Below, in pieces: positions 20,617 to 31,387 of a stretch of 64,000 nt of DNA. A program made the position numbers and the translations under genes. Origin of the DNA: Albugo candida (lineage: Eukaryota > Oomycota > Peronosporomycetes > Albuginales > Albuginaceae); NCBI GenBank assembly GCA_905220665.1, contig CAJNAR010000025.1, positions 167,412-231,411 on the forward strand, given 5' to 3'. The notes under the pieces were generated by a model that did no database searches, had not been told where the DNA came from, and worked only from the letters and a program-made list of their open reading frames with translations. The number at the start of each line of letters is the position of its first letter. Position 1 is the stretch's first letter.

Positions 20617-21959
20617 TTACAACTGACAAATGTTCAGACTCGGCAGATAATCCATTGAGAGAGCTAGAAAGTGTAATCGTCGACGTAAGAGATACGCTTG
20701 AAATACTTGGGGTAATCTCTCAGATCCAAGACCATCCATACATTCAAAGCTTTTTTGTTTAGCCAAATCAACATTTAACCGGCGAAATCTCGGCGTGATA
20801 TGCGTTGGATTCGGATTGTACATTCGACTGAGTTTAACCTTTGCGGTCGGAGAACGCCCAGCCGGATGCGGCTCTAGAAGCGCCTTTCCGTTCACGTACA
20901 AGACTTGAGATGGTTCGGTATCGAGCTCATATGGAACGAAGTGAGCCATACTTCCACATAATGTGTTGGGATGCTTCTTGAGACACCCATTTGGAACAGA
21001 ATCGAGAAGACTCAATCCCCAAGGAGAGAAAAAGTAATCTTGCTGCGCCAATTCGAAGGCAAGCCAATATGCCTCCTTATCGCCCCTAGAAAGCGCAAGT
21101 GAGAAAGAAAATGCATACGCGAGTCAAAAGACCCTTACCAGGAAAATCTCAATTCATAACGCACGTGAAAGATCAAGTACTCTAGTATTTTCATTGCTTT
21201 CCCGGCTCTCGATTTGTCGATCAAAACGAGTGAGGAGTCTTGTTCGTGAGCAACATTGTATCGATACGTTAATGACCTTTTGAGGTGCTCGGAAGGATTG
21301 GGACCTTGTAATCCGAATTGGGCGTAGTCAAATGTGCTGATGAGATGACGCAATAATGGTGTTCCATTGATGCGTCTGGCTAAGAAATTATGCAACTTTA
21401 CATGCCGATCGTAAAAAAAGGTGGTCCCCGTCTTCGTATACCCACTCAGCCGTCGAAGACTGGCTGGATCTTGTAGAAAAACATCATCCGCGTCCATGAG
21501 CACAACTTGTGTCAGATTCGTTAAAATCAATGCAAGAGGCTTGATCCAATATCCTTGAAAGTCGGAAGGTCGGACACCTTTTGGGAACATATTCTGACGC
21601 TGTGCTTGCTCACATATATCGATTATTTGAATATGGTCGTCAATGCTTCGAAGCAGCTGTTGCGATCGCGTGGAGAGCTCGTTCATACAGTGATGCACTT
21701 GAATTATCTCTTTATTCCCAAGGCAGCGCAATTCACGGATGAGCGAGACGCCCATTTCCATGGCTCCTTCAAATAGACACAGTATGATTCCTGAGGAAGC
21801 TTCGCCATGAGCAGTTCGGCCAGCTCGAGGTCGTATAAGGTACCTGTACGGAACTTTTGGATCAAGTTTCCCAGTGAATAGAAACACAATAAAGTACAAA
21901 AACAACGACAGTAAACTCAGACTACGCCATAATCGCGTGAATCGCATCGGAATTCGCAT
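20617..21959 (-). CDS. GT71-type alpha-mannosyltransferase-like type II membrane protein
   Basis: Two exons: 21959-21139 and 21085-20617, giving 429 aa. The 53-nt intron 21138-21086 (GTAAGG...TTTCTAG) has matching phases and splicing restores SWGDKEAYWLAFELA, a hallmark of the MNN1/GT71 family. A short cytosolic tail is followed by a membrane anchor (~11-29), then a lumenal catalytic domain. This contains YWIKPLALI and the metal-binding DxD-type motif LMDADDVFLQDP (residues 156-159 are DADD). A late region holds FVPYELD and ALLEPHPAG. Expected to add mannose or a related sugar to glycans in the Golgi; acceptor unknown. A weak alternative donor near the stop (GTAAGC at about 20,615) could extend the C-terminus. 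Divergent from the Zwilch-like gene, 48 bp between starts. Confidence 0.82.
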
Positions 21960-22007
21960 TATACGAACGAATGCTCCAAAAATAGGATTTTGTCAAGCGT
22001 CTAAATT

Positions 22008-24306
22008 ATGCGAAATAAAAGCGCTTTACATTGTGAAATTGATATTGCAAAATGGAGAAAAGCGATACATCGCTGTCTGCAGTCAAAAGGATGCGTGTTA
22101 TTGGATTCTGAAAAACGATGTGGCACAATTTTATGTTGTATTGTTCCGGGTATTTTATATCATCCGTTGCAGTCCTTACTCTATCGTAGAGAAAGCACTA
22201 GCGAGGTGTCGCAGTGTATCTGTATCTATCGGCTGCATCCAGTCGTGAACGATCTTTTGAAAAATGTATCACATTCATTGAGTGAGGAGGACCAGAGCAT
22301 ACTACTGCGAGCTTTTTTGTATACACCAGACACGCATGGTATGTCTTGGATGGAATCAACACAGTGTGCAAGTGTACTGAATCTACATGATGACGTTATT
22401 CTTCCATACTGTCGAGACGCTGAGAACGCACGAACGGTTTTGATCAATATCAATGAAGCTCTCGCCATAATCGAAAGCCGTCACTTTGGTGGTGGACGCA
22501 TCAGAATATTAATTTCGCATCAGAATGGTTATTTTGGACGGGATTTTGATTTCTTTAACGCTAAAATCACTCGTTTCATACGTTTGGAAAAGGAGGAAGA
22601 CGTCGCATTGACTGAAAATCTTGTGAAAAAATTTGATAGTTTTTGTGAAAAGTATCAAACAGAATGTCAAGTAGCAACTCAAGTGCGGAGACCATCAACG
22701 ACAGTTGGATTGGATTTGAATGTACACGTGAATGCTCAGTACAACGTATGGATGGATCCATCTCGACTTGAGCAAGAATCTGAGTTTGGAACTGATTGGA
22801 TGCAAGGACACATGTTCAAGCTTACCTTTGTATGGAACGGACTTGAGAATACTCGCGCGTTTTTGTGTCCACCTATCGAGTCATCTGAAGCTCATATATT
22901 GTTCTCAGTCCAATTGCGACAAGCAACTTCTGACGACCCACATCCGAATGTAGCGTCTACTTCGTCCCCGGAATACCAGCCATGCCACTGGGAACGCGAT
23001 CTTTACTTACTGCGTGCTTTAGGGAAGGTATGCTCACACAAGAGGATTTGTCGCTGTGTACCTGAAGCCTTTTTTGCATGCAGACATTGGAAAATCCGAA
23101 ACATCGTACCAAAGAGCATGACGATGGTATGTGTAGTGAAGAAAGGCGAGTCGGCATTATAAACGATTTCCGGGAGCTTTTGGTCAAGTCTGTTTCGACC
23201 CATTCCGTTGGGCCCCTTGTAGCACCAGACAGCGAGAATGGAATGTCTAGCGACTCACCAGGTTCAAAATTATCGACGAGATGGATGCTTCTTCTAACTT
23301 GGTTTCTGAAGTGCTAAAGCGCTGTAATTTCGACTTGCTTGAGAAAATCTGGGTATTCTTTGCGTCTTCAGGAGCATCCGTCAGATTGGTGATCGATCTG
23401 ATGCAGGAGACTTTCCGATGGCTATCCTCGATCCGATCAATGCCATTATTACACGCAACAAATCAAACAGCACTAGCAAACTATGTCAGATTGCAACTGG
23501 AGTATACAAGAGCAAAATCGAATGGAAACGCACAACAAGCAGCAGAACACGCAGCTCAATTGAAAACTCTGCAGAGTTTGAACGAAGCATTGGAAGCTCT
23601 ATCGGAGCTCGGACGTTGGAAGATCGGTCGTGATATTGCGCATTATCTCTCAAAATTGGGTATTTTATCAGAGTCCGTCACCACTGCAATACAAAACCTG
23701 ATGGTGGATGGCGATGTACGGCTGCATCCGCGTGATGTGATCACGATCATTCTCGTGGTGCGCTTTCTATCAAGCGCAGGAGTAACTCACGATAAATGTC
23801 GCGGATATGTTGAATCCATTTGCATTTTACTGGAACAACAGCGATCAGAATTCCGAAAGGATCGCTGGACCTCAAAAAGAATATGCGTCAAGTGGCCAGT
23901 ATCAGCAGCTATCATCATGCGCTCGGAGAGCGTCCGGCGATTGTTACCAGGTGCGTATGAGCGAATACTCTATTTGATAAAAGCTGCACTGACGCTGATT
24001 GTAGACTTGGCAACATGGGATTTGCAATTGACAAACGACACTGCTATTCAGCGGCATGTACGATTATGCAGGCAATCCATTGAATCGTGGCATCCCACGT
24101 GGAAGACTATGCGCTTTGAAAGCGAGACAACTCTAAGGTTGGACGCTTCCACATTGCAACGATTGCGTCGTGTTCCTATACATATCGCTTCAATCCCGGC
24201 TATCCACAGTTTCCTGCGTGATACGGCTTCAAAAGCGTCCGCTATTGAATCAGTCGATTATCAGTGTTACGTCTGCACCATCGAAGCGATTCAGTATGGA
24301 GAATAA
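22008..24306 (+). CDS. Zwilch-like kinetochore (RZZ complex) protein
   Basis: Preferred model: exons 22008-23027, 23084-23261 and 23312-24306, giving 730 aa. Introns are 56 nt (GTATGC...TTGCATGCAG) and 50 nt (donor GTTCAA, branch TTCTAAC, acceptor CTGAAG), and phases match. An alternative single intron 23127-23250 (GTATGT...GTCTAG) is also in phase. Family call by motif order remembered for Zwilch: LDLNVHV...CPPIESSEAHI, then HWERDLYLLRALGK, then FDLLEKIWVFFASSGASVRL, then PLLHATNQTALANYVR. The last fits the PW[IL]HSGSNS.L..LI segment of animal Zwilch. Zwilch works with Rod and ZW10 to recruit dynein and Mad1/Mad2 to kinetochores. The resemblance is distant, so the family is tentative although the gene itself is well supported. 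Confidence 0.55.
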
Positions 24307-24348
24307 TCGAGCGGATATGTCGACAATGTAATGTGATGAAAATACATT

Positions 24349-26322
24349 TTAATTTTTTGTTGACTGAATCAGTGCGTTGGCAACAACAGTAACAGCCATC
24401 ATAGTGGTGATTCTAGGGAAGAACGTGCTCGATTTCAGAGCTTTTTGAAAGGGGCATTTTTCCTCTCCGAAATGCTTGAGCATAAGCTCTCCTGTTCCTT
24501 CCAATTCGAATCCCAGACGTCGATAAAAATTACGAACTCCCACGCCCGCAATGACAGCGACTTTTGTGTATCCATGCATTCGGGCAATTTCTTCTGCTTT
24601 ACGCATGAGTTTAGTCCCAAAACCAGTGTGTTGCGCCGCACTCATACTGCCAATCAACTCATTTGCATCGGCCTCGTCTTCCTTCTTGGGAACGGACACC
24701 AGTTGACCATACACGTGCAATTCTCGTATCAGAGCTGCGTTCTCGAGCTCAGGAAAGACATCTCCACCGGCAGTTGGTGAGATACGAAGACGGACAAACC
24801 CACATATTTTGCGCCGATCAGGAGATTCAAAACTGATGAAGAATTCTTTCCCTTCATTAGCCTCATATTCTCGAACCACCAGCTCGGCAGAGGCAATAGC
24901 GTCATCGTCGGCCTTTACTTCTCGACATCGAATACAAGGACAAAAGGTACCTCGCTGCTCCATTTTCTTTGTCAAAACTTGCCGAAGATTTGGTTCGTCC
25001 ATTCCACCAAGAATGTACTGACTTGGAATGTCACGAATGACTCGATTTAAGCGAATCCACGGATGTACTTGCGCCTTGACTTCCATCAGCAATTCGATCA
25101 ACTCGTCATCGGAATATGGTATGTAGCTGCCAGAATCATGCCATTTTTTAATTACAGTCCAAGGCGTGATCTCACAAGGATAGATTTTCCATTGATCTGC
25201 TTGTAATTGCGTGGAATTCAAGACGAAAGAAAACATTTGACGATCCATTTCGGGGGTACTACCCGGTAGATTGGGCATCAGATGTATGTCTGTTTTATAA
25301 CAGCAGTCACGCAGCAGTTTCATTGCTCTTATGGCATCTTCAGTTGTACACCCTCGATTGATTTTTGTGAGAATCCCATCGTCTGTATGTTGTACCCCCA
25401 GTTGGACACGGGTACATCCATAACGCCGAAAACGTCGAAGTTCTTCAGGCGTGATGCAATCCGGACGAGTTTCCAATGTGATGCCAATTATTTTGACAGC
25501 AGCGGTCTCATTTTCCAGCTTTTCTTGATCCAGTGTCCCTTTTAAACGTTTTTCTCGATGATAAAATGTATTTGCAGCGTAAAACAAATCTCTTATAAAC
25601 ATTTCCTGATACTCGTGTGGATACGAGGACCAAGTTCCCCCCAAGACAAGCAGCTCAATCTTGTCCACTGGATGACCGTTCATCGCCAAAGTAATCGCAC
25701 GGTCACAGAACTGTAGCACGGGATCAAAGTCATTGCGATTGGCACGAAGCACACTGGGCTCATCGTGAAGATAACTGCGAGGCTGGCCAGGTTCATTGGG
25801 ACAATAATAACAGTTCCATTGACAGCTGAAGCGTTGCTTTGTTTCGTTGACTGTTGGATAAGGACTTGTAAGAACAGTTATTACGAGCACACCTGACTGA
25901 CTTTTTTGAGCTTTTTTCACGAGAAGCTTCTCCATTTTCATCCCACCATCAAGTTTTTTCTGCTGGACCAGGAGATTGTACACAAAACGCATTTGTGACT
26001 TTTTTGGTATGCATTTAAACTCACGTCGCAGCTTCACAGAAGCTTTTTCCAGCTGTTCGGGGGTTTGTGGGTCTAACTTTGCGAGAAAATGAACCATCTC
26101 TTCATATTTGGAGATCTCGTCTGCAGGAATCAGTGTGTCCCATGATTTATAGATATCTTCAATCGAGTTATTCTTCCAGTCTTTATCTTGACTTCTCTTG
26201 TAGGTTTCTGGATCATTCAAATTTCCGACTCTTGTACGTGTCGCTTTCACTTTTGTGCTTTTCACTGTGACAGTATTTGTGGTCGTTCTCACAATTCGGG
26301 TCGTCTTACGTTCCGCAGCCAT
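24349..26322 (-). CDS. ELP3: Elp3-type radical SAM / GNAT tRNA-modifying enzyme
   Basis: Catalyses wobble-uridine carboxymethylation chemistry (acetyl-CoA plus radical SAM) as in Elongator subunit 3. The 657-residue frame shows FKCIPKKSQ at ~102-110 and the [4Fe-4S] ligands in FSCQWNCYYCPNEPG (C167, C171, C174). It continues with LLVLGGTWSSYP, TLETRPDCI, GCTRVQLGVQHTDD, LMPNLPGSTPEMD and KIYPC. The C-terminal GNAT domain (~490-615) has RELHVYGQLV, HTGFGTKLMRKAE and VIAGVGVRNFYRRLGF. The spacing C-x3-C-x2-C, rather than the longer gap of animal and yeast Elp3, marks a divergent branch. The final ~22 residues (FPRITTMMAVTVVANALI) are hydrophobic, like the tail anchor reported for Toxoplasma Elp3 at the mitochondrial surface. 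Convergent with the Zwilch-like gene (42 bp). Confidence 0.88.
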   Translation of the reverse strand: MAAERKTTRIVRTTTNTVTVKSTKVKATRTRVGNLNDPETYKRSQDKDWKNNSIEDIYKSWDTLIPADEISKYEEMVHFLAKLDPQTPEQLEKASVKLRREFKCIPKKSQMRFVYNLLVQQKKLDGGMKMEKLLVKKAQKSQSGVLVITVLTSPYPTVNETKQRFSCQWNCYYCPNEPGQPRSYLHDEPSVLRANRNDFDPVLQFCDRAITLAMNGHPVDKIELLVLGGTWSSYPHEYQEMFIRDLFYAANTFYHREKRLKGTLDQEKLENETAAVKIIGITLETRPDCITPEELRRFRRYGCTRVQLGVQHTDDGILTKINRGCTTEDAIRAMKLLRDCCYKTDIHLMPNLPGSTPEMDRQMFSFVLNSTQLQADQWKIYPCEITPWTVIKKWHDSGSYIPYSDDELIELLMEVKAQVHPWIRLNRVIRDIPSQYILGGMDEPNLRQVLTKKMEQRGTFCPCIRCREVKADDDAIASAELVVREYEANEGKEFFISFESPDRRKICGFVRLRISPTAGGDVFPELENAALIRELHVYGQLVSVPKKEDEADANELIGSMSAAQHTGFGTKLMRKAEEIARMHGYTKVAVIAGVGVRNFYRRLGFELEGTGELMLKHFGEEKCPFQKALKSSTFFPRITTMMAVTVVANALIQSTKN

Positions 26323-26929
26323 TCCTTTTCTGAGGGTCTTCTATTTGGAGTTAGCGCTTGAACTCGAAGCTTTCATAAACGCTGCGGAATCACGCGCGCT
26401 CGTGCGACTCATGATTAGAATAAAGTCGCTATGTGCACGCGTTGACGAACATACCATGTGGCGTTATGTCGCGAATAGATGGTCGCAATGCACTGTGGGC
26501 AATTCGAATCGCCTGACGATACGCTCGATAATAATAAAGCACGGAAAATGGTTCACGAGGGACTGAAAAATAGAATCGACATTCGATTTATCCGATAGTA
26601 TCTATGCCCTATGATTTCCACATCTTTGACTCATTGCGCATTTTCGAGTCGATTGCATTTATTCGGTAGATTGCATGTGTTTCTTTCGATAGTACGTGTG
26701 CTTCTTTAGGGTCGTCTTCGTCACATTGCAACCATTCAATCTTAATGAGGTGTTCGCGTATCCCTTGTCGCCAAATCCAATTTGATATCTATTCAATAAA
26801 GTTATCTTGTTCAGCTATCTCTAGTATCGACATCTGCAGGCTCCTACAACCTTTGTGATCGCTGGGTCAATGCAAGTTTTGCTTACGGATGAGCAAAATT
26901 GTTTTTTTAGATTTTTGATGAATCTCTAG
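26323..26929. other. intergenic: ELP3 5' region and CTP synthase 3' region
   Basis: About 600 bp with no recognised gene. The overlapping open frame at 26255-26566 on the plus strand starts inside ELP3 and has no family features. Confidence 0.5.
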
Positions 26930-28654
26930 TTATCTATTCGATGATGATTGCCGGCTTTTTATGAAAGTGTCCAATTGCTTCGTTGCTGCTAAAATGAGAC
27001 CGTAGAATGGAGGGGATGGATCGTTCGGGTATGATTGAAACTCCGGGTGATATTGAGTTGCAAAGTAGAAAGGATGAACGTCAGTTGCCAATTCGAGTAT
27101 CTGCATTCGTTCTCCTTTGACATCTCTGCCCACAAAGCGGAGTCCTGCTTTTTGTAAGTCTTCAACAAATGCCGGATTTACTTCATATCGATGGCGATGA
27201 CGCTCGAAAATTCGATCATGATCCGGGTACAGAAAGGAAGCGAGGGACTGTTGCGAATTTGAAGCTTCCAAATGCAAGATTGTTTGTCTGGATCCGCATC
27301 GCATCGTGCCTCCCATCTCATTCGGATCAATTTCTGGCATAAATATAATGACATTGTGCAGAGTCTTGGGGGTAAATTCTTCACTATCGGCATCTTCCCA
27401 TCCGAGTACGTTGCGAGCATACTCTATCACAGCTACTTGCATCCCCAAACAAATTCCGAGATAAGGCTTCTTCTCTTCTCGAGCATATTTAGCCGCCAAG
27501 ACTTTACCATCCACTCCACGATCTCCAAATCCTCCGGGACAAAGAATTCCGTCGGCTTGTTTGATGCTCTCCCAGCTTTCTTTGTATTTTTCGTAGTTTG
27601 AAGACTTCATCTCTGGCTCCAAGTCACTTGCTTCAATCCACACAATTTTCAGATCGTAATCACATTTCATTGTTGCGTGCTTAAGCGCTTTGATGACACT
27701 AAGGTATGAGTCTTGCAGCCCGGTGTATTTCCCAACCAGTGCTATCGTACATGTTCGTGCGAACGAGTCGACACGATGCGCCATTTCAGCCCATGTTGTC
27801 AAATCGGGTTCCCGGAATCTTTCCATTAACTGTAGCCTTGACAGTAGAATACTTGCGGCTCCTTGCTTTGCCAACAGTAATGGAACGTGATATATATTAC
27901 TGACGTCATGCACGGATAGAACATGATTTTTGGGAACCTGACAAAACATTCCAATTTTGGCTTTCGTTGCCTCTTCCAATTGTTTTTCACTCCGACAAAT
28001 GATGACATCAGGAGATAATCCAACACTTCGCAACTCTTTTATTGCATGTTGAGTGGGCTTTGTTTTTTGTTCTCCAACGGATCCCAACACTGGAACAAGA
28101 GAGACATGTACAAGGCAGAAGTTGTCAACGCCAACTCGAAATTGGAATTGTCTCAATGCTTCCAGAAAAATCATACTCTCGATATCCCCAACAGTGCCAC
28201 CAACCTCAATCAGACAAACATCTGCGATTTCCTTATTGCTGCCATCCGGTCCCTCGACACTGATCTGAGCCACTTCTTCTATCCAGTCTTGTATCGCGTC
28301 CGAGATATGTGGGACGACTTGCACTGTCTTGCCCAAGTAATCTCCCCGACGTTCTTTTGAGATGACTTTTTGATATACTTTTCCAGTTGTAATGTTATGA
28401 TCGCGGGTTAATGTGATCTTGAGGAACCTTTCGTAATTGCCTAGGTCTAGATCACTCTCACCTCCATCGTGTAGCACAAAAACTTCGCCATGTTCGAATG
28501 GTGACATAGTTCCAGCATCACAATTCAAGTAAGGGTCAATTTTGATCGATGTGACACGCAGACCGAGGGACTTTAAGACGACACCGATACTACTGATTGT
28601 TATTCCTTTGCCAAGACCACTTACTGTGCCGCCAGTAACAGCCAGATACTTCAT
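26930..28654 (-). CDS. CTP synthase
   Basis: Makes CTP from UTP, ATP and glutamine. The start chosen is ATG 28654, giving 574 aa beginning [18 protein letters not shown], the invariant N-terminus of the family. The frame stays open upstream to an ATG at 28813 (53 more residues, no homology expected), which I treat as leader. Synthetase domain: [36 protein letters not shown]. Glutaminase domain: [10 protein letters not shown], nucleophile Cys in [12 protein letters not shown], and catalytic His/Glu in [12 protein letters not shown]. All catalytic motifs are intact. No intron is needed. Confidence 0.95.
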   Translation of the reverse strand: MKYLAVTGGTVSGLGKGITISSIGVVLKSLGLRVTSIKIDPYLNCDAGTMSPFEHGEVFVLHDGGESDLDLGNYERFLKITLTRDHNITTGKVYQKVISKERRGDYLGKTVQVVPHISDAIQDWIEEVAQISVEGPDGSNKEIADVCLIEVGGTVGDIESMIFLEALRQFQFRVGVDNFCLVHVSLVPVLGSVGEQKTKPTQHAIKELRSVGLSPDVIICRSEKQLEEATKAKIGMFCQVPKNHVLSVHDVSNIYHVPLLLAKQGAASILLSRLQLMERFREPDLTTWAEMAHRVDSFARTCTIALVGKYTGLQDSYLSVIKALKHATMKCDYDLKIVWIEASDLEPEMKSSNYEKYKESWESIKQADGILCPGGFGDRGVDGKVLAAKYAREEKKPYLGICLGMQVAVIEYARNVLGWEDADSEEFTPKTLHNVIIFMPEIDPNEMGGTMRCGSRQTILHLEASNSQQSLASFLYPDHDRIFERHRHRYEVNPAFVEDLQKAGLRFVGRDVKGERMQILELATDVHPFYFATQYHPEFQSYPNDPSPPFYGLILAATKQLDTFIKSRQSSSNR

Positions 28655-28813
28655 TTCGCTTTCAGTATTTGTGTCAGCGGATATAATTCGCGGTAATGAT
28701 TGGTTATGGGCGAATTCCAATCTGTCCGATAGGTTGAGTACGCATTTACACAAGCATAGCCAATCAAACTGTAGACTCAGACACTTGTGACTGGCCTGTT
28801 TCATCTGATTCAT

Positions 28814-29587
28814 CCAATTAGATGAGAAGCGGTGAATGGAACAACCGCTCGGATTCTCAATTTTGTCACTATGAGCGCAAACTAGATCTTTCGCGTTTAT
28901 GTTTCTATGCTGATGATTGGATATCCTGATCAGCGCTCAACTTCTCAAGCACTATGAACCTTTTGTTGTGATTATGCTCACTTGGCTGAGCTTTAGTCAA
29001 TGAGATATCTATAAAGAGGGCGTCGACAGGGTACAACCGTTTGTTTGATGAGTATGCGCTCAGTCTTAGTCGCAAAATGGAATCAGGGACGACAGAAATC
29101 AGCAAGTATCAAATACCAGTCGATCAGTGTGTAAGACTGAGGTGATTTGGCTTAGAATCCATACTCAAATTGTGCTGGTAAAGTATACAGATACTCATGC
29201 AAGCCAGGAGTTATGTTGCGGACATGTTAGCTGCGCTGTTAAGTGCTAAGCAACGTCATCTTGAGTCGCCGTAGCGTCAATAACAATACCGATGCGTCGA
29301 GTACGTAAGCACAGCTTCAAAGTATGTGTCGCAGTCGTGAATCAAAACCAATCTATACGAATATAGCCGTAGCCGATAAGGTTTGATTTCTGGCCCAGAA
29401 GCCCGTCATCGATCGGTCTCGACTACCTCGTTTTTCATTGGCTTAGACGAACGTTTGTCGTCCACTAAATTGTTTAGTGCAAAGCTGGTCGCATCGCTTC
29501 AAAGAAACGTAGGACAACGCCGAGAGTAACTTTTTTGATTCCGAAAAAGAGCTTCAAACAGGGTATAATCTTAACCTAGTCTTGTCA
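28814..29587. other. intergenic, no recognised feature
   Basis: Upstream region of CTP synthase. Only short unrelated open frames are present on both strands. Confidence 0.45.
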
Positions 29588-29995
29588 ATGGGAACAAATC
29601 CATTTGCGATACGCCAGTACGATGCTTACCAGAGGATTATTGGTGAAGGGGCCTTTACCATTGTACACGTAATATATTTAGCATTGAAGCAGATTTTATA
29701 CTATAAAGGAAAGAAAGCTTATGAGGTTGACTCACCTGCTCTCGTGACTCACTCTACATCGTACTGAATGCTTGCAGACACTTTCACACTCATTTTTAAC
29801 GACAGAGTGTTCTTCTTGTACGTTGTACTAAAGCGTAAACATTCTTCTGGCGTAATTATAGCTTGCGAAAAAAAGCATCGTTTATATAAGAATTCATAAA
29901 TTACGCGTATAGGTGCCATGGAGTCATTGTGCTTCTCCAACTGAATAACAGTATCGAATACCTGAGTAACGGACCTTCCAGATTTTTTAAAGGTG
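29588..29995 (+). pseudogene. possible protein-kinase N-lobe relic
   Basis: A plus-strand frame from ATG 29588 reads YQRIIGEGAFTIVH, which looks like a kinase glycine loop. After an intron-like stretch (GTAATA...TGCTTGCAG) another frame reads VVLKRKHSSGVIIACEKKHR, comparable to strands beta2-beta3. It then meets a stop at about 29,900. No catalytic-loop motif follows. I read it as a fragment; a very divergent real gene is the alternative. Confidence 0.25.
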
Positions 29996-30127
29996 CTATT
30001 GCCGAAGTCAACACCAAATTCAAGTCTCAGTAGTGCTCAATTCAACGACACATTACGACTCAGCGTTCCTATACGACTTGTCGCATAAATCAGTAATACT
30101 TCACCGCACTAATCGATTCTTCTTAAC

Positions 30128-31045
30128 ATGGAACATTCGAGCGCCTTGTCATTACATTCATGGCTGAAAACTGAGCGTGTTCTTTGCACATGCTGTGAGC
30201 AAGATTTCACCCAGAAGATAGATCAAACTCCATGGCAAGTCGCAAGCGATGGAAGCGATCTTTGTGCCGCCGCAAACTGTTTACAGTTGGCAATTCGCCG
30301 TCATTTGTGCTTTGACCATGTTTTACATCACGAAATGTGGGAACAACAACAACCAGAATGTGACGAAGAAATCTTTCTGCTTTCAGATCATATAGTAGAG
30401 CCTCTTGAGCTAAAAAAATGCGTAAATTGTAATCGGAACCCCCTGGATATTTACAAAAGCGGCGACCGTGTTGTATACTTGGTGATATCTCGCGATATTC
30501 AAGTGCCAAACCTTCATTGCTCTCAAACGAGTGATGATGATGCTCAAACTGAAAAGTCGATCTCCAGTATAACCTCGCCATCGGTTCGCTCTCCACATCT
30601 TAAGTCAAAGAAGCGGGTACGTAAAAGCCCATTTTCTCACGAGTCAAAATACCGGCAACAGAGACGAAAATTGAGGACCCATACGGGTGTTGAAGAAGAT
30701 TTGAAGTCGTGTATGAGAAACAAAAAATCACATATGTACTTGTGGAGAGGTTGCGACCAGCACGCCAATTCTGATGATGAATTAGAGACCATTCCTTCGC
30801 GTCATGCGACCAGGACCATGGCAGCTCAGTTTCAACATACACACACATCAATCGACACTCAAGTTGGGTGTCGAATTGAACCCGACAAATTCGAATATTT
30901 AGAGCCTACGAGCATTCTTTGTGCTGCAGCAGGCTGTGATCGATTTGCAAAGACAGGAAATCGATGTCGTTTTCACACAAAACAGCCATTGGAAACCTTT
31001 CTCCGTTACACAACAGCATTATCACAGATTTCTGCTCAGTGTTGA
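30128..31045 (+). CDS. protein with paired C-x4-C-x9-C-x2-H motifs
   Basis: A 305-residue frame. Two zinc-ligand-like motifs share the form C-A-A-A-x-C-x9-C-x2-H: C46/C51/C61/H64 and C265/C270/C280/H283. This resembles the short Cys/His repeats of oomycete and plant 'WRKY19-like' zinc-finger proteins (C..xGC...A...G.C..H). Two further CxxC pairs lie at ~20-23 and ~97-100. Between them (~150-230) the protein is basic and Ser-rich (KSKKRVRKS; YRQQRRKLR), compatible with nuclear location. Possible DNA or RNA binding; no named family assigned. No signal peptide. Confidence 0.6.
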   Translation: MEHSSALSLHSWLKTERVLCTCCEQDFTQKIDQTPWQVASDGSDLCAAANCLQLAIRRHLCFDHVLHHEMWEQQQPECDEEIFLLSDHIVEPLELKKCVNCNRNPLDIYKSGDRVVYLVISRDIQVPNLHCSQTSDDDAQTEKSISSITSPSVRSPHLKSKKRVRKSPFSHESKYRQQRRKLRTHTGVEEDLKSCMRNKKSHMYLWRGCDQHANSDDELETIPSRHATRTMAAQFQHTHTSIDTQVGCRIEPDKFEYLEPTSILCAAAGCDRFAKTGNRCRFHTKQPLETFLRYTTALSQISAQC

Positions 31046-31387
31046 ACAAGCCACAGTTTTTTCGTAGCAAAATTATGAGTCTGAATAGTAAACAGATTTA
31101 TGCATTTTTTTATTATTCGTTGTTCACGTACGATGCTACTAGCTACTCGACAAAGTGACATCCCCGTTCCAGAAATGCCTCTTTCCGTTTTCAAAAATCT
31201 GTCTTTCCAAGCAATTCTGTAGTATTATAGAGTATCAGAACGCTACGAGGGGCCTCTTGCATTTTGAGCTGCTAATAAGAGCACTACAGTACTCCATCCT
31301 AACGGTTTGCACACCAGCCACCAATTGCTTGAGACCACAAACGCATTGGTAAAGAAAAAAGCGAGTATCTAAAACCAAGAACTAAAC

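Noticed and set aside
23127..23250. Alternative 124-nt intron in the Zwilch-like gene
   Set aside because: In phase and with a good GTATGT donor. But it has no clear branch site and is twice the usual length here; the two-intron model (56 and 50 nt, with CTAAC) fits better. cDNA could reverse this.
28655..28813. 53-residue N-terminal extension of CTP synthase
   Set aside because: The universal family start MKYLAVTGG lies at 28,654. The upstream part has no conserved feature and is better read as 5' leader.
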